Origin: Thunnus maccoyii
Taxonomy: Eukaryota > Chordata > Actinopteri > Scombriformes > Scombridae
Assembly (NCBI RefSeq): GCF_910596095.1
Contig: NC_056546.1
Span: forward strand, 16,144,425 to 16,208,424
Reading direction: 5' to 3'
Length of the DNA stretch: 64,000 bases
Shown: piece by piece, positions 36,224-48,308 of the stretch
Position numbering within the stretch: position 1 is the stretch's first letter
Layout of the letters: the number at the start of each line of letters is the position of its first letter
Notes under the pieces: model-generated
The model's database searches: none
The model's input: only the letters and a program-made list of their open reading frames with translations
Told to the model about the DNA's origin: nothing
Made by a program: the position numbers and the translations under genes

Positions 36224-38432
36224 TCAAACGGAGTACATGTTCTTGGTGGTGGATCCGCTCTTGCTGGACGTGTCGTCATGTGACTGGTAGCCGATCATGG
36301 CTTTGATGGGGATGTTCAGACGCTCTTTATAAAGTTGCCTGTGGAAAGAAGAGATGGGGATTGAACACTAGGGTGAAGACAGATGTTTAACTTAGTGTCA
36401 CCATCTAGTGGTGAGCTGCTCTGATCACTTATTTCCCCGTTAACATGGTGACTTTACAAAACGTACCCTATCGTCATGATGGCGTCCCTGTTTTGGCAGT
36501 TGCTCGTCCAAATGGCTATTTTGTCGCCTTTAGGTCTGACGTTGACCACAGCTCCGCACACGTCTTCGCTTGCCTCGTCGAACGACTCGCCGACTAAACA
36601 CAACAGCTGCAAAATACACAAAACGTGACACGATCATGAATCACAACCATCAGCAGAGATGAATGAAATTAATCTATAAGAGTTTCCGCAGCTGTTTCAG
36701 TTGTCTTACTGTTTCCATCCAGTAACGGTCAAGGTCATTGTGTCTCTGTTGTTTGGTGAGGGTCATCAGCCATCGACCTCCCAGTTTGTTCCTATCATCT
36801 TCCCACATCGGCTTGATCCCATCCTGACACACAATGTGAAAAAAAATAATCAAATACTCCATTAAATGAGAGAAAATTAAGTGACGTAATGGTTTCTTGA
36901 AGTTGCAGCACTACTACGAATATGTAGTGACATGTTCAACTAGCTTTACAAACTACAAACATCTCAACAGAAACAACTGGATATTTTAAGTTGTTTTTTT
37001 AAAGCCTTACCTTAAATAAGCAATAATCACAGCCGAAGCCAAGTTTGCTTGGTTGCTGTATGTGGTTGTATAATCTGTAAGAAACAAAGAACAATGGTAT
37101 CAGAACAACAACATTTTATTTCAGTGACAGTTCGAGGTTCACTGCAGCTACATTAATTTAAAACTGATGATATACTTTCCATTAAGCACATTTCACATGT
37201 CACGTGTGTAAAAGTGCTTTTTTTTTGTAAAAGTTGCTTTGCTTACATGGGACATGCTAATATTTCAGTTACAGTAGCTATAAAATTGTATATATGTGTT
37301 AATATTTTAACTAAAATATTGTGTATCTTTAGTGTTTTCAAACTGTGTTAAATCAGCAACATAATTCTTTATCATATCTAGTTGAGAATAAAATATCACA
37401 GACACACAATGAGCAAGATGCAGACAACCAAGGAAAAATGATGATGCTCTCGTGTCATTGTAATGTAGCTCTACACCACTATTGTAAAGCTCTGTGTCTT
37501 CATCAGTGTTAGAAATAACTAAATGACAGGGTAATTTATCTAAACAAGTGTAATATGGATGTTTCATTCTGCAGGATATCCCTACTTGTCTCCACATTAA
37601 TCACTGAGTGAAAGAAACAAGGCTAAGTCAAAACCTAGTATATGGCTGGACCATGTAGAGCTAGAGGGCTTTTAATTTGAAATGACAGATACGGGAAGTG
37701 ATGACACTCGGTCAAGGAGACTCATCACTCAGTCAGTCAGAGACTTTGGTGTTTATAGGGCTGGCCCCGCTGTTGTGGTCCAGCCAAAAACAACTGCATT
37801 TAAACCTCAATTTTACACAATCATGATTACGTTACCGGATTAGTAGAGAAAACTTACGCCCAAAAGTCTTCCACTGTGTCAAACTTGGAGATGAGACGCA
37901 AGTTCTCTGTCCAGCTTTTGCTCTTGTCGTTTTTGAAATACCACAGGGCCCATCTGAGAGGGGAAAACACAAGAATCCAAACATTCAGTATTCAGAGGAC
38001 TGTGGGAAAAATAACTTTATCACAATCACAAAGTATTTCTTGACCAAAATCAGCTAAACAGACTTAAAAGTGTCTTGATTTTACAGAAATGTTGTGCTGT
38101 TTTTCCTGGATAGAAAAACTAAATCAGGAATGTTTATTTTCAATCTAAAGCAGAATGAGCAAATATAGAAGAAGGTATTACATGAAAACGACAAAATAAC
38201 TTCAACCAGAGGCCTAATAACACAGATATACACCCTATTTCACAACAGAAAACAACAGCTAGTTACAAAAGCCTGTATATCAATGCAAGAGAACAGAGAA
38301 AGCCGGCCATCATCAGCACTACAAATGCAGCCTTTGTTTATGATGGGTGATGTTATTCTTTCATCTATTCCCAGGAGAGGTGGGGCTAGCAGGGGAGGGA
38401 TGAGGGCAATGAGAGGACATCAGCTGAACCCA

Positions 38433-38467
<35 letters not shown>

Positions 38468-41400
38468 ACGCTCCCCTCCTCCCCCGATCACAACTGTAAG
38501 CAACCATCAACCCCACCCATGTGCCATAAACACTGGTGTTAAACAAAGCTGAGTCAGAGGATGAATCTGTACCAGTGTCATGCAGCTACTCCACTGACAC
38601 ACATTATTACACCACGCTGGTGGTGAGATAAGTCAGCACACACACACGTACAGGCGTGACTTCTCTGGTGAACCTAGCCATGTGACGCTGTTTGTTTACA
38701 GGCCTTGTCATGGCGTGTAAACAAACAAGTCGGTGATGGATTCATCAAGGCCCTGCTCCTCATGTCAATAACTATGACGCTGGTCAACTCAAATTCAACA
38801 ACTGTTTAGTGTCAGGACCAAATGTCTGTTCAGCTTATAATAAACATTTTGCTGCCGCTGCCAATTTATTTGAGGATAGACCTATAGGGACCCCATTCAC
38901 AATTAATGCCTGTGTGAATACAGCTGCCCATAGTCCCAGTTCTCCATTCAGCCTTTCCCTGTTGATCTTGTTCTGGAAGCACTACAGGCCATCGATATCA
39001 GGAAGTCAGCCGGTGAGGATCATTTGGATCCTGTTTTCTTAAGATTATCTGCACCTCTTATTAAGGAACACATCACATATATATTCAATGTTTCTATTTC
39101 ATCAGGCACAATTCCCAGTGTTTGGAAATTGGCCCGCCTGGTCCCTATGCACGAAGGTGGAGATAGCAACAATCTCAATAACAATTACCTGATTTCAAAA
39201 TTGTCCTGTCTCTCATTGTGCTGCTATATTCATGGATTTAGCAAAACCATTTGATGCAGTTGACCAGCCTCTACTTATAGAAAGATTGCTCATTACTGGC
39301 TTTGATAGGGATGCTTGCAGCTGGTTTCAGAATAACGTATGTGACAGACGTCAGTGTGTGAGGATGGGGGGAGCCCAGTCTGGATCCCTGCCGGTTAAAA
39401 CGGGTGTGCCACAGGGATCTATTCTCGGTCCTGTCCTGTTCACCATTTATATCATTGAAATAAATGATGAGTAAATTCATCTTTACACAGGCGACACTAT
39501 TTTGTACAGTACTGCTGATTCTGTTCAATTAGCCGACAAGAAAATGCAACTCTCCATTCATGCACTGCAACATTATCTTACTAATCTTAAACTGATACTT
39601 AACGCAAATAAAATTTAATTCATTTTCTCAAGATCCAGAAACATAGACTACGTCATATAATCTTCATATCTCTACTGTCAATGGTTCAAATATTGAAAGG
39701 GTTACAGAATACAAGTAGGCTATCTTGGCATCTGGCTAAACGACAAATTAGAGTCACCCTCAATGATTTCTCAGAGAATCTTAAATAAAGGTTGAAAGAA
39801 ATAAAGAAATCGTCCTCCAAATCCTAATCCAGGTAACACCTCTCCTCAGGCGTGGGTGGAAGATTGGATTGCCAAACAAAGGTGTAGCTATCTGGGTTAA
39901 TTACAGGCCCCTGTTTTGAAACAAAGTCAACACAAGTGGAGAGACTAAACCAGGATTATCAGTGGCTGTGTTGCTAGTGGTTCCATTTTTAATGCAGGCT
40001 AAGCAACATCTAACAAATGAAGAATGCAAGGAGGAGCATGTCTTATCTAAAAACAAAGGACTAGGGCTTTCATTGTCTATTTATCTGTTGATTATTTTCT
40101 CAATCAATCGTTTGGTCTGTAAAATGTCAGAAAATGGTGAGAAATGTCGATAACTGTTTCCCAAAGCCCAAGATGACATCCTCAAATGTCTTCTTTTGTT
40201 CCAATCAACAGTCCACAACCCAAATATATTCAATTTACAGTCATAGAAGTTATATCTATACATAGAATACATCTTTAAATATGTAGGGCTGCAACCAACA
40301 ATTATTTTAACTATCAATTAATCAGCCAGTTATTTTCTCGATTAATTGATGTGCCAATAAAATGTCATAAAATAGTGAAAATGCTTCAAATGTCTTATTT
40401 TGTCCAAACAGTCCAAAACCTTGTATTCAGTATGTATGACAAAGAAAAGCATTAAATCACATTTGAGAAGCTAAATCCAGCAAAATTTGGCATATTTGCT
40501 TAAAAAATTACTAAAATGATTATTCAGTTATCAAAATAGCTGATTAATTTTCTGTCAATTGACTAATCGATAAATCAACTAATCATTGCAGCTCTTAATA
40601 TGTATATTTGCATTGAATATATTTTAGTTTTTTTTAACAAAACTATATTTGGGTACAAATCAACATTCTTCTTAATACCATAAGAAGGCTAATGCTAAAT
40701 TCTGAATGGTGGCAGTCTCTTCTAAAAGTCTCATTTTAACAACATCTTTAATCATTATTATCTCTAAAGAACAGAGTAGCCATGTCTGGGACAAGTTCTA
40801 TTGGTTCATCGCATTTCAGTCCTTTTACTACACTCATGTAGACTGTATGCTGAACATTTTTCACAGCATAGTGCAGGTTTTCAGAAATTACATGTATTGC
40901 TCACATCTTCCAGAAGCTGTTCGTTTTTATTTCAGAACCAAATGAAAATCACATTGCAAGACTTGAAACTTGCTTGAGAGTGTGATCATCTTGTCTACTT
41001 ATGTTACTGCGAGGTAACAGAGCTGAGCAGCCTGTTCGAATCCATCTGTGGATTTACTTTCATAGAACAGAGTGATAACCAAACTCTTGACAAAAATAAA
41101 AACAGTTTCAAGTTTCATTTTCACGTATTATTTAAATGTCTAGTATATTCTGTCACTTCTCATGTCCAGACAACTGACTAAACCTGAGCTCTTACAAGTT
41201 AGGCTAAATCTTATTCTTGCTTTGAGGTAAAGGAGAAAAAGATTTTATATTAATTAAGGAACAGGCCTGTTACTCCTAACTAATGCAGAGAAAGTTTTAG
41301 ACGGTGACACAAGATAAATTACAACATATTTTTGTAAATAATATTTCCCGACATGGCAGTCTTGCAAAATTCCAATTAATTTAACAAGCCAAGACTTCCT

Positions 41401-44400
41401 TATCGAGTCGATGAAGTAAAACAGATGTCCACCATGAAGGGTGTTACGTGGAGGCATCATAAAACTACCCGACTGCAGTACTGCATATTCAAATCAAATC
41501 TGAGCGCTTTAAAACCAGAGTGCCAGGATTACATGGGCTGGGCCAGAGCAGCAGACAGGGACAACCTTGACCCCCGAGGCTGAGCTGAACAAGCAGAAAG
41601 GCCTAGAAGTGACTTACTAAGTGAACTATTCAGCATTTTCCAAACCAACTGTACAATGCTCCTGAATAGGTCGTCACCACCGCAGAACTATGATAACATT
41701 TCTGAGAGGACAATACTGAACAACAATTGCAACACTAACATGCACCGTAGGGAGCAGAATTTTTCATTCTGTGCATTAGATATAAACCTAAAAACAACCT
41801 TTTTAAGAGCAGTAGAGCAAATATATTCAAGGTGCTGCATTATAATCTTTGTTGCAAAATGCCACAAAATGATCTTTAATAATGTAAATACTTTCAGAAT
41901 ATGAGAATACACTAACTATAAACTTATAGAGGTTTTGATCATCAGAAAATGCTGTTTACATGCATTCCAATTGGTGTTGTGTTAATTTCCATTAATATCA
42001 TTCACTTACTATATAGTGCACTATATTTACTGTCGGCCATTTAGTGCCCTCAAAAATTCCACAATGGGACGAAAAAGAGTAGTGTCCAGTCCACGGCACG
42101 TACACTACGACTGTACAGCTGTCAGTGGTGACGCAAAATGATGATGAGGATTAATGACTGCTCACTATTGAATAATTATTGAGTGTCTTTATATAGAGAG
42201 TAGTGAATGATTGAACGAGGGAGTGATTTCAGACGCAGCCTATGTAGACATAGTCACCTTTCATTTCCAATACCACATCAAAAACAGCAGATGTCTTATT
42301 CTCACCTGTTTTGCAAGGGGTGTTTGACATACTGTTCAGGATTCGCAACAACTTGTTGGCTGTCGGTTTGTTGGTCTTCAGTTTCAGGTGCTTTCTAAAG
42401 GAGAGACACAAAAATACATCATATATAAGTATATTTATGTTTATATCATATTTTTGAATTAAAAAAAGACATTTAATTAAAAAGCCATCGAAATTGTAGA
42501 CTTAGTAATAGTAAATGCTCTGTATTAAGGCTGCAACTAACAATTATTTTCATTATCGATTAGTCTGTCAATTATTTTCTCGATGAATCAATTAGTTGTT
42601 TGGTCTGTAAAATGTCAGAAAATTGTGAAAAAGTCGACCAGTTTCCCAAAGCCCAAAATGACGTCCTAAAATGTCTTGTTTTGTCCAGAAAACTGTCCAC
42701 GACTCAAAGATATTACATTTACTGTCATAGAAACCAGAAAATATTCATATTTGAGAAGCTAGAACCAGAGAATTTGACATTTTTTCCATAAAGAATGACT
42801 CCAAATGATTATCAATTATCAAACTAGGTGGCGGTTCATTTAATTGTTGGCGACTTAGCAATTAATCAACTAATCATTGCAGCCCTACTGCCATGAGAAC
42901 TCCAAACTCACGATATGAAGCGAGATGTTAAGGTTACAGTCATGTCACGACACACTAGTGATGTTACGCTCCAAACAGACTACTCGACACTGTATTGACT
43001 TTCAAAGCAAAAGTATTGTGGCAAGATGTTTTGATGCCTCGTTTCACCACGCCAAATCTCACATGACCACCCCAAACAAGGCTTCGTTACGTCACCCTTG
43101 TATCAGAGAGGTGTGGTGCTGGTTTTGGCTATGGGACAAGTGTCTCAGTCTTCCAAAGTATTTAAAAACAGAACTGTAGACACTGTTTAAAAGTGCTCCA
43201 TTTTAATAATCTAGACTGTAATGAACAAAATAACAATAAAGAAAGCAGTAAAACTACTCATAATCTGACTAACTGTTTCATCTGTCTCACTTTTAGCCAT
43301 TTCAGCCATTCAGATGCAATACTGATCGCTGCCCAGCAGATGTGGCCATTTCAGCTGCATCAAATGCTTCGCAACAGTGAACCATTTTCAATGCAATTGC
43401 TTCTTATTGATTCAGTGCTTCAGAAAGCTTTGTTTCCTCCATCACTATGACAAACCTTAAATTAGGTCTACTTATCTACTTATAGGTAAATATCACTTTC
43501 ATTCATGTAAAGGGAAGAAATCGAAACCGTCACTAACGTGGTTTAGAAATGAATTATTGCTCTTCTTTACTAATATTAGCTGATACACACAAGCCAATAC
43601 AAAAAAAATCTGCCAAAATACGTCACATTTTCTGGTGTTTTGTAACCTGACGCACCAGATGGTTTGTTACACAGATCCATCTAGAAGTCGTCCTTGGGCA
43701 CTGTTTGGAAAAGGGCAGGCACTTTCAAAACATACTTGGCAGGCGATTGGATGAACCATCTGTCTATCACCGTCTTATCTTGCCAGGCAGCTGGATTCAT
43801 TTGAAAACCCTCATAGGACGCTGATTGGTCGGAACCACCGGTGGTTCGGACACAAGCGCATAACTTGAAGTCTGATAGAATGGATTCTTACATGATCTTC
43901 TGAATCCAGCTGCCTCGCAAGCTAAGGTGTTTTGACCAAGACTGAATGTTTTTACTTATTCATGTAATTACCTCTGCCACCACATGGATTATCTATGTGA
44001 ATTTGTTGACAGGGTCTCAATATATAAATGATTTATGGTACAATGGGTACGTTTAGTTATAAATTGAAATCTAATGTGCAGAGTTTGACATCTGCTGAAA
44101 GTGAAAAGTTTCTCTGTGCTCATTAAAAATCCAATTTTAAGAGGTGGACCTCAACTTACACACGCGTGATGTGGAAACCTGAAGCCTGCAGCGCACATAC
44201 ACTGAGAATGGACTTTACAGTGAATTAGGAGCCATCATGTGTCCAGCTATTAATCTTTTGAAATTACAGATATTAGCATATTCATAGAATCTGGAAATTT
44301 TTAATAAGGGAGAAGGAGGAGTTGTCATTTAAAGGTTTTTTTTCCTGCAAAAATCATGTCAGACACACGTTACTGTTCCAAGCTGAGTATTTGTATATGT

Positions 44401-45439
44401 CTTAATATATGTGTGGAGAAGATATTTAATTGTATTTTTATCATGTACATGTACTTTACTGTATATTTATGTATCTATTTTTGTTTATTGACAATGTGGC
44501 CTTGCTGTTTTGAATCTGCTTCTTTTTTTGAGGAATACATAATCCATAATGCATAAACAATATTTCTACAAAAAATTACTACGTGTATTGTATTGTTCTA
44601 AATAAAGTTAAAAAACAATAAAACAAAAAATTAGGTCTTCTCTAAATCTTAAAGTCTTCATTTCAGTAAAGACAATTTTTTAAATCTTAAATTACTGACT
44701 CAGGTTAATACAGTTAGGCATTAGCACATTACAGTTACTTATTTTTCTAAGGGGAACCAAACTATCACACACACACATGATTAAATATCGTATGGAAGAA
44801 ACATTTACGTAGATATACCGTCACATTATCGATGCAAGTATTAATTTTAAAGTGGGCTGCTGACTCTAACATTTGACAGCAGCGTCTGGCTCTAGATTGG
44901 CACTATTTTAATCGCTGGCTACACGCAACAGCTCGTAGAAAACAGCGAGCTTCATGTCGGTGAGGATAAATAAACGTTTGTATAATTTAACGGTCGCCAG
45001 CTTTAGTTTTAGCTGACGTGTTAGCCTAGCTGCGAGCGACATACACACGTGTCCAGATTGTCACCAATTTAATATATAATATCGTAGTGTGACCGTTTTA
45101 AAAATGTGCTGATGGTTGATGAAAAACGACGTATGATACTGACTTTAATACCGAAGCGGATTAAAACAAATCATTGATTGGAGTTTGAATGAACAGTCAG
45201 TCAGTCCCTCCCTACCGACAAAGTCAGTCCATCACATTGCTGCTGTGCATGCTAAAGCTAACACGCGATCTGTGAGCCGAAACACAACGACTCCCCCCAA
45301 AATAAACGGTGCCGTTTCGATCAAGTAATATTAGATAACACCGTCGCCAAATATAGTGGAGATGTAGCTTGTCTTTCCATGAGCATTAGTCGAGTTTTTC
45401 CAGCTATCTCGTTTCTCTTACCGGCTCCGATGTCGCCAT
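36224..45439 (-). CDS. eif4e1c: Eukaryotic translation initiation factor 4E, divergent paralogue (eif4e1c candidate)
   Basis: Binds the mRNA 5' cap and recruits eIF4G. Seven exons, 211 aa: 45422-45439, 42306-42394, 37858-37953, 37011-37074, 36710-36823, 36467-36606, 36224-36338, all GT..AG and in frame. The first exon encodes only MATSEP. Aligned by eye to human eIF4E, it lacks six N-terminal residues but is otherwise collinear. Cap-binding residues are kept: Trp50, Trp96-Glu97 and Trp160 (human 56, 102-103, 166), plus VRPKGDK. The eIF4G/4E-BP contact Trp67 in VEDFW and the C-terminal KSGSTTKN with the MNK-site Ser are kept. It differs from the highly conserved vertebrate eIF4E at HIQQPSKLGFGCDYC, ASEDV, TSNCQNRDAIMTIG and the C-terminus NMYSV, which suggests the fish paralogue eif4e1c. 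The family is certain; the paralogue symbol is inference. Introns 1-2 are packed with transposon remains. Confidence 0.85.
38436..38467. repeat. (C)32 homopolymer
   Basis: Thirty-two consecutive C on the plus strand, followed by ACGCTCCCCTCCTCCCCC. It lies in eif4e intron 2, about 480 nt upstream of exon 3, so the eif4e pre-mRNA would carry a run of 32 G. The length may be imprecise, because homopolymers are error-prone in sequencing. Confidence 0.95.
38770..39700 (+). pseudogene. degenerate LINE reverse-transcriptase fragment
   Basis: Broken frames in plus orientation, antisense to eif4e (intron 2), together give fragments of a non-LTR reverse transcriptase: IRKSAGEDHLDP, SGTIPSVWKLARLVP, FMDLAKPFDAVDQPLL and TGVPQGSILGPVLF. 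The catalytic YADD motif region is present but decayed (LYTGDTILY). A deletion with a frameshift near 39,200-39,230 and a stop near 39,473 show that it is dead. The motif set fits an L2/CR1-type element. Endonuclease and 3' tail are not recognised. Confidence 0.85.
40061..40262. mobile_element. GGGCTGCAAC-family repeat, truncated copy
   Basis: Shares TTGGTCTGTAAAATGTCAGA and TTTCCCAAAGCCCAA with the copy at 42,527-42,886. The right part is missing, and a second copy begins at 40,284, which suggests that a later insertion interrupted or replaced it. It lies in eif4e intron 2. Confidence 0.65.
40284..40595. mobile_element. GGGCTGCAAC-family repeat, full-length copy
   Basis: Starts TAGGGCTGCAACCAACAATT and ends with the inverted match AATCATTGCAGCTCTTA. 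Contains CAATTAATCAGCC and TAATTTTCTGTCAATTGAC. About 312 nt without coding capacity. Intron 2 of eif4e. Confidence 0.7.
41996..42215. mobile_element. short TIR element (MITE-like)
   Basis: Left CATTCACTTACTATATAGTG and right TATATAGAGAGTAGTGAATG are approximate inverted repeats about 200 nt apart. It lies immediately upstream (genomic left) of eif4e exon 2 at 42,306, in intron 2. No coding frame. Confidence 0.5.
42527..42886. mobile_element. GGGCTGCAAC-family repeat, full-length copy
   Basis: Begins AAGGCTGCAACTAACAATTA and ends TAATCATTGCAGCCCT, near-perfect inverted termini. The interior shares GGTCTGTAAAATGTCAGAAA with the copy at 40,061. It lies in eif4e intron 1, 133 nt upstream of exon 2 in transcript direction. 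Confidence 0.75.
42887..43774. other. eif4e intron 1, no feature seen
   Basis: Part of the 3-kb first intron. Open frames on the plus strand at 42,925-43,450 are short and featureless. I see no terminal repeats or hairpins. Confidence 0.45.
43775..43926. mobile_element. short TIR element (MITE-like)
   Basis: Left CTTATCTTGCCAGGCAGCTG with GATTCA is an inverted match of right TGAATCCAGCTGCCTCGCAA with GCTAAG, about 25 nt with three mismatches and 150 nt end to end. It lies in eif4e intron 1. The inner sequence has no coding capacity. Confidence 0.65.
44340..44640 (+). mobile_element. possible retroposon 3' tail
   Basis: The stretch ends TTCTAAATAAAGTTAAAAAA followed by CAATAAAACAAAAAA, which looks like a poly(A) signal plus a decayed poly(A) tail, in eif4e intron 1 and antisense to the gene. 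The short upstream frame is not recognisable. Weak call. Confidence 0.3.
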
Positions 45440-45568
45440 CTTGACAGTAGAAGTGTTCTGCCCGTTCAGCGCTTCTGCGTCACTGCAACCGCTCACACAC
45501 CTACGGAAGCCCACTCGGTACATTCAGAGGTAGGCGACAAAAAAGAAACCTGAGATGACACAGTCAAA

Positions 45569-46234
45569 CTTAAAGGACAGGTTCACAATTTCAAGACTGT
45601 CTTAAATCAATAATCAGGTGCCAAAATTAACATTGATACAGTTTTTTTGTTTGTTTGTTTTGGGGTTTTTTTTGTTGTTTTTTTGCTGTAATCATCCCTC
45701 CTCTTCATACTGAAGATCCCTTCATGATGCACTTACAATGAAAGTGATGGGGGCGAAAATCCACAAGCCTCCTTCTGTGCAAAAATGTATTTAGAAATTT
45801 ATCTGAAGCCAATATGAAGCTTCAGCCATCCATATTAGTCAAATCAAGTAGATATCTTTCAATGTTTCAGTTTTTTAGTGCCAAAATCCCTCTTTGTTAC
45901 TATACTTCCACCGCAGCTAAACAGGAAAACACAAAGAGGGAATTTGATGCTAAAAAGACTGTAAATGCGGCAAATATCCTCTTGATATGTTTAAGTTGGA
46001 CTGCTGTAGCCTCGTATAAGCTTCAGATAAATTTTAAAATGCATTTTTGCGCAAAATGACTGATAATTTTGTCCCCCATTACTTACATTGAATTTGTGCA
46101 TTTGAAGGGGATCTTTTAATAGCCAGTATGAACAGGAGAAATGATTACAGTGAGGAAAACCTCTTTCAGTGTTCATATGAGCACCTGACTGTTGTTTTAA
46201 GACAGACTTTAAACATTGTGAGCCTATCCTTCAA
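45569..46234. mobile_element. foldback element, TTAAAGGACAGGTTCAC family, copy 2
   Basis: The left end TTAAAGGACAGGTTCACAAT is inverted relative to the right end TTGTGAGCCTATCCTTCAA. The halves pair internally: GGTTTATTC-like blocks, AAGTGATGGGGGCGAAAATC against GATAATTTTGTCCCCCATTA, and CAAATCAAGTAGATATCTTT against the 45,960-46,000 region. It is the same family as 34,431-35,039. Its left end is 130 nt upstream of the eif4e start codon, so it abuts or overlaps the promoter. Confidence 0.8.
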
Positions 46235-46729
46235 TACTTTGATGTTCAAAATGCTACAGAGCGCTGTGCCTTTCCCAGGGGAATCCTGCAGATTAAATCA
46301 CAAGCACCAGAAGCAATATGCGTGCAGATAGATAAAACACTAGTCTAATGATTGTGTTTTTGTAAGTAGACCAAAAAAGGATCAAATGACCAAAATCATA
46401 GGGGCCTCTGTACTGGAAATTACATGGCTCGACCACAACATAAAGTGATGACTGCTTTTTAAGTCAAAACAAAGTTGTGATACACAAATCTGTTTTCAGT
46501 TTTTGGACTTTTTTTGGAATAGTGGAAAAATCAGTTTGGTGGAGCTGTTAAAAACTCATAGACGTCTGAAATGTGACCCCAACTACACACTGCTTTTTGT
46601 AAGACGTCAATAGCCAAAAAGGTTGGAAACCACTAGTTTAATCTTTAACAATATGTTGTATTTCAAAAGCTTGTTATATTATCCATTGTGTCAAATCTGA
46701 ATCTGAAAAATATGTAGTAAGTAAAGCTG

Positions 46730-46880
46730 TCAAATAAATGTAGTGAAGTAGAAAGTATAATATTTCCCTTTGACATGTAGTAGAGTGGAAGTAAAAAGTA
46801 GTATAGAATGGAAATATTCAAGTACCTCAAAATTGTACTTAAGCACAGTATTTGAGTGCTTAATTACTTTCTACCACTGG
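46730..46880. repeat. dispersed repeat, TACTTGAGTAAATG family, copy 2
   Basis: Contains AATGGAAATATTCAAGTACC, TCAAAATTGTACTTAAGCAC and TACTTTCTACCACTG, parallel to the copy at 28,550-28,857. Only the end of the family unit is present. Confidence 0.65.
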
Positions 46881-48302
46881 AAATGCATAATCAACAACAT
46901 ACGTGATACACATGCACACAAGAGAAAATTATATGTAAATATACAGTACGTATGCAGAAACACTAGGATGCTCAGTGAGATAATTCGTGTCTATAACATA
47001 CAAATCACACAAAGATGTAAACTACATATAGTAATTTTGATGCATTAAATAAAAATATATGTATCTATCAGATTTCTCAACACTCATTCGAACTGTGTTA
47101 TCTTTGATTAAAGGGGTCCTCTACAGTACTGTCGACATATTGAATGCACATAGCAGAGATGTTTGCAGGGAAAGCGGCTGCTCAGGATTATCAGGTTAAT
47201 CTGGCCGTGCAAACTAAGCATATTGAGCTAAAATATATCTCATGGTGCTGTGTTGTTAACTCCTGAGGTCGGCAGTGATTCAGACAAAATACATAGATGA
47301 CCTTGAACCTGACTGTCTGACTGTGCAGGATGAATTTATGAACGTTTAAAGAATGGCAGATACAGTAAGCGCGCATATACATTCAAATCTAATCTGATGT
47401 CTCATGTTCTCATGTTGTCATGTTTCTCCTACTTCATTTCTGTTGGTTGTTCAGTCCCACTAAACAGAGACAAATCCCTGCAGTGCTGCTGCCAGGTGCT
47501 ATTTCGACAGCTGTGCCCTCGGGATGTTTGGCTCTGAGGTCTTATACTCTAGGGTACCATTGGTGCAAATACTCAACTGTCACATTGCGTCCTTGTCTAT
47601 TCTGATGACACAGTTGAACTAATAGGGTGAGGTAAGGTGTCATTTCCAAATTATTTTAGTATCAGGCATTTGAGCATAACAAGTATGTTCATTTTAAAAT
47701 GCCAGACTTATGCAAGGCAAACTTCACTGCACACCAATAAATGAATTATTGATTCTACATATCCAATCAAGTTTTGGCGGCTATCTGGATTTTATTTACA
47801 CATGACCAAGCTCCAAAAGCACTTGTGACTTTTTTTGAAATTAGAAGTTCGTCATTTCACTGAGTCAGTTTGTTTTTCATGTCATTTGAGAGAGAAAAAA
47901 AAAATCATATTATTAGCTCTGGAGACAAACTGTACAAAAACATGCAGTGAGTCATCGCTAAACTTTAAGAGGACAAAGTCTAAGTTACTAAACTGAAATT
48001 CCACAGCAGTGAGTCAGCTGCTAGTGTGGGAAATTCAGAGAGCCATTTACTGAAATTAACCCATAAAATGTTTTCTCTTTGGCTAAAAATGGATCTGCCT
48101 GCTTCATGTTGTTATAAAGAGAGTAAAAGCCCACTAATAGTCTTATAACAGCTATATAACCGAAATAAACGCTTCTGTCAAAGGTGCCATTTTTAAGTTG
48201 TATACACATTCAGGCATCACTTCATTACACACACACACACATACACACACAACAAAACAGAACAGAAAATATCATGATCAGGTCCAAAATATAAATATGA
48301 CT

Positions 48303-48308
48303 TTATTT
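48303..48308 (-). promoter_or_regulatory. candidate distal poly(A) signal of tet1
   Basis: TTTATT (AATAAA on minus) about 3.05 kb after the tet1 stop codon. A nearer AATAAA lies at 49,642-49,647. Both are downstream of the foldback element at 49,811-50,490, so either end would include that element in the 3' UTR. Confidence 0.35.

Larger units (their letters stand above)
45480..48284. other. intergenic between eif4e and the predicted tet1 3' end
   Basis: Holds the foldback element at 45,569-46,234, a dispersed repeat at 46,730-46,880 and a short AC repeat at 48,228-48,252. No open frame with family features is seen on either strand. Confidence 0.5.
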
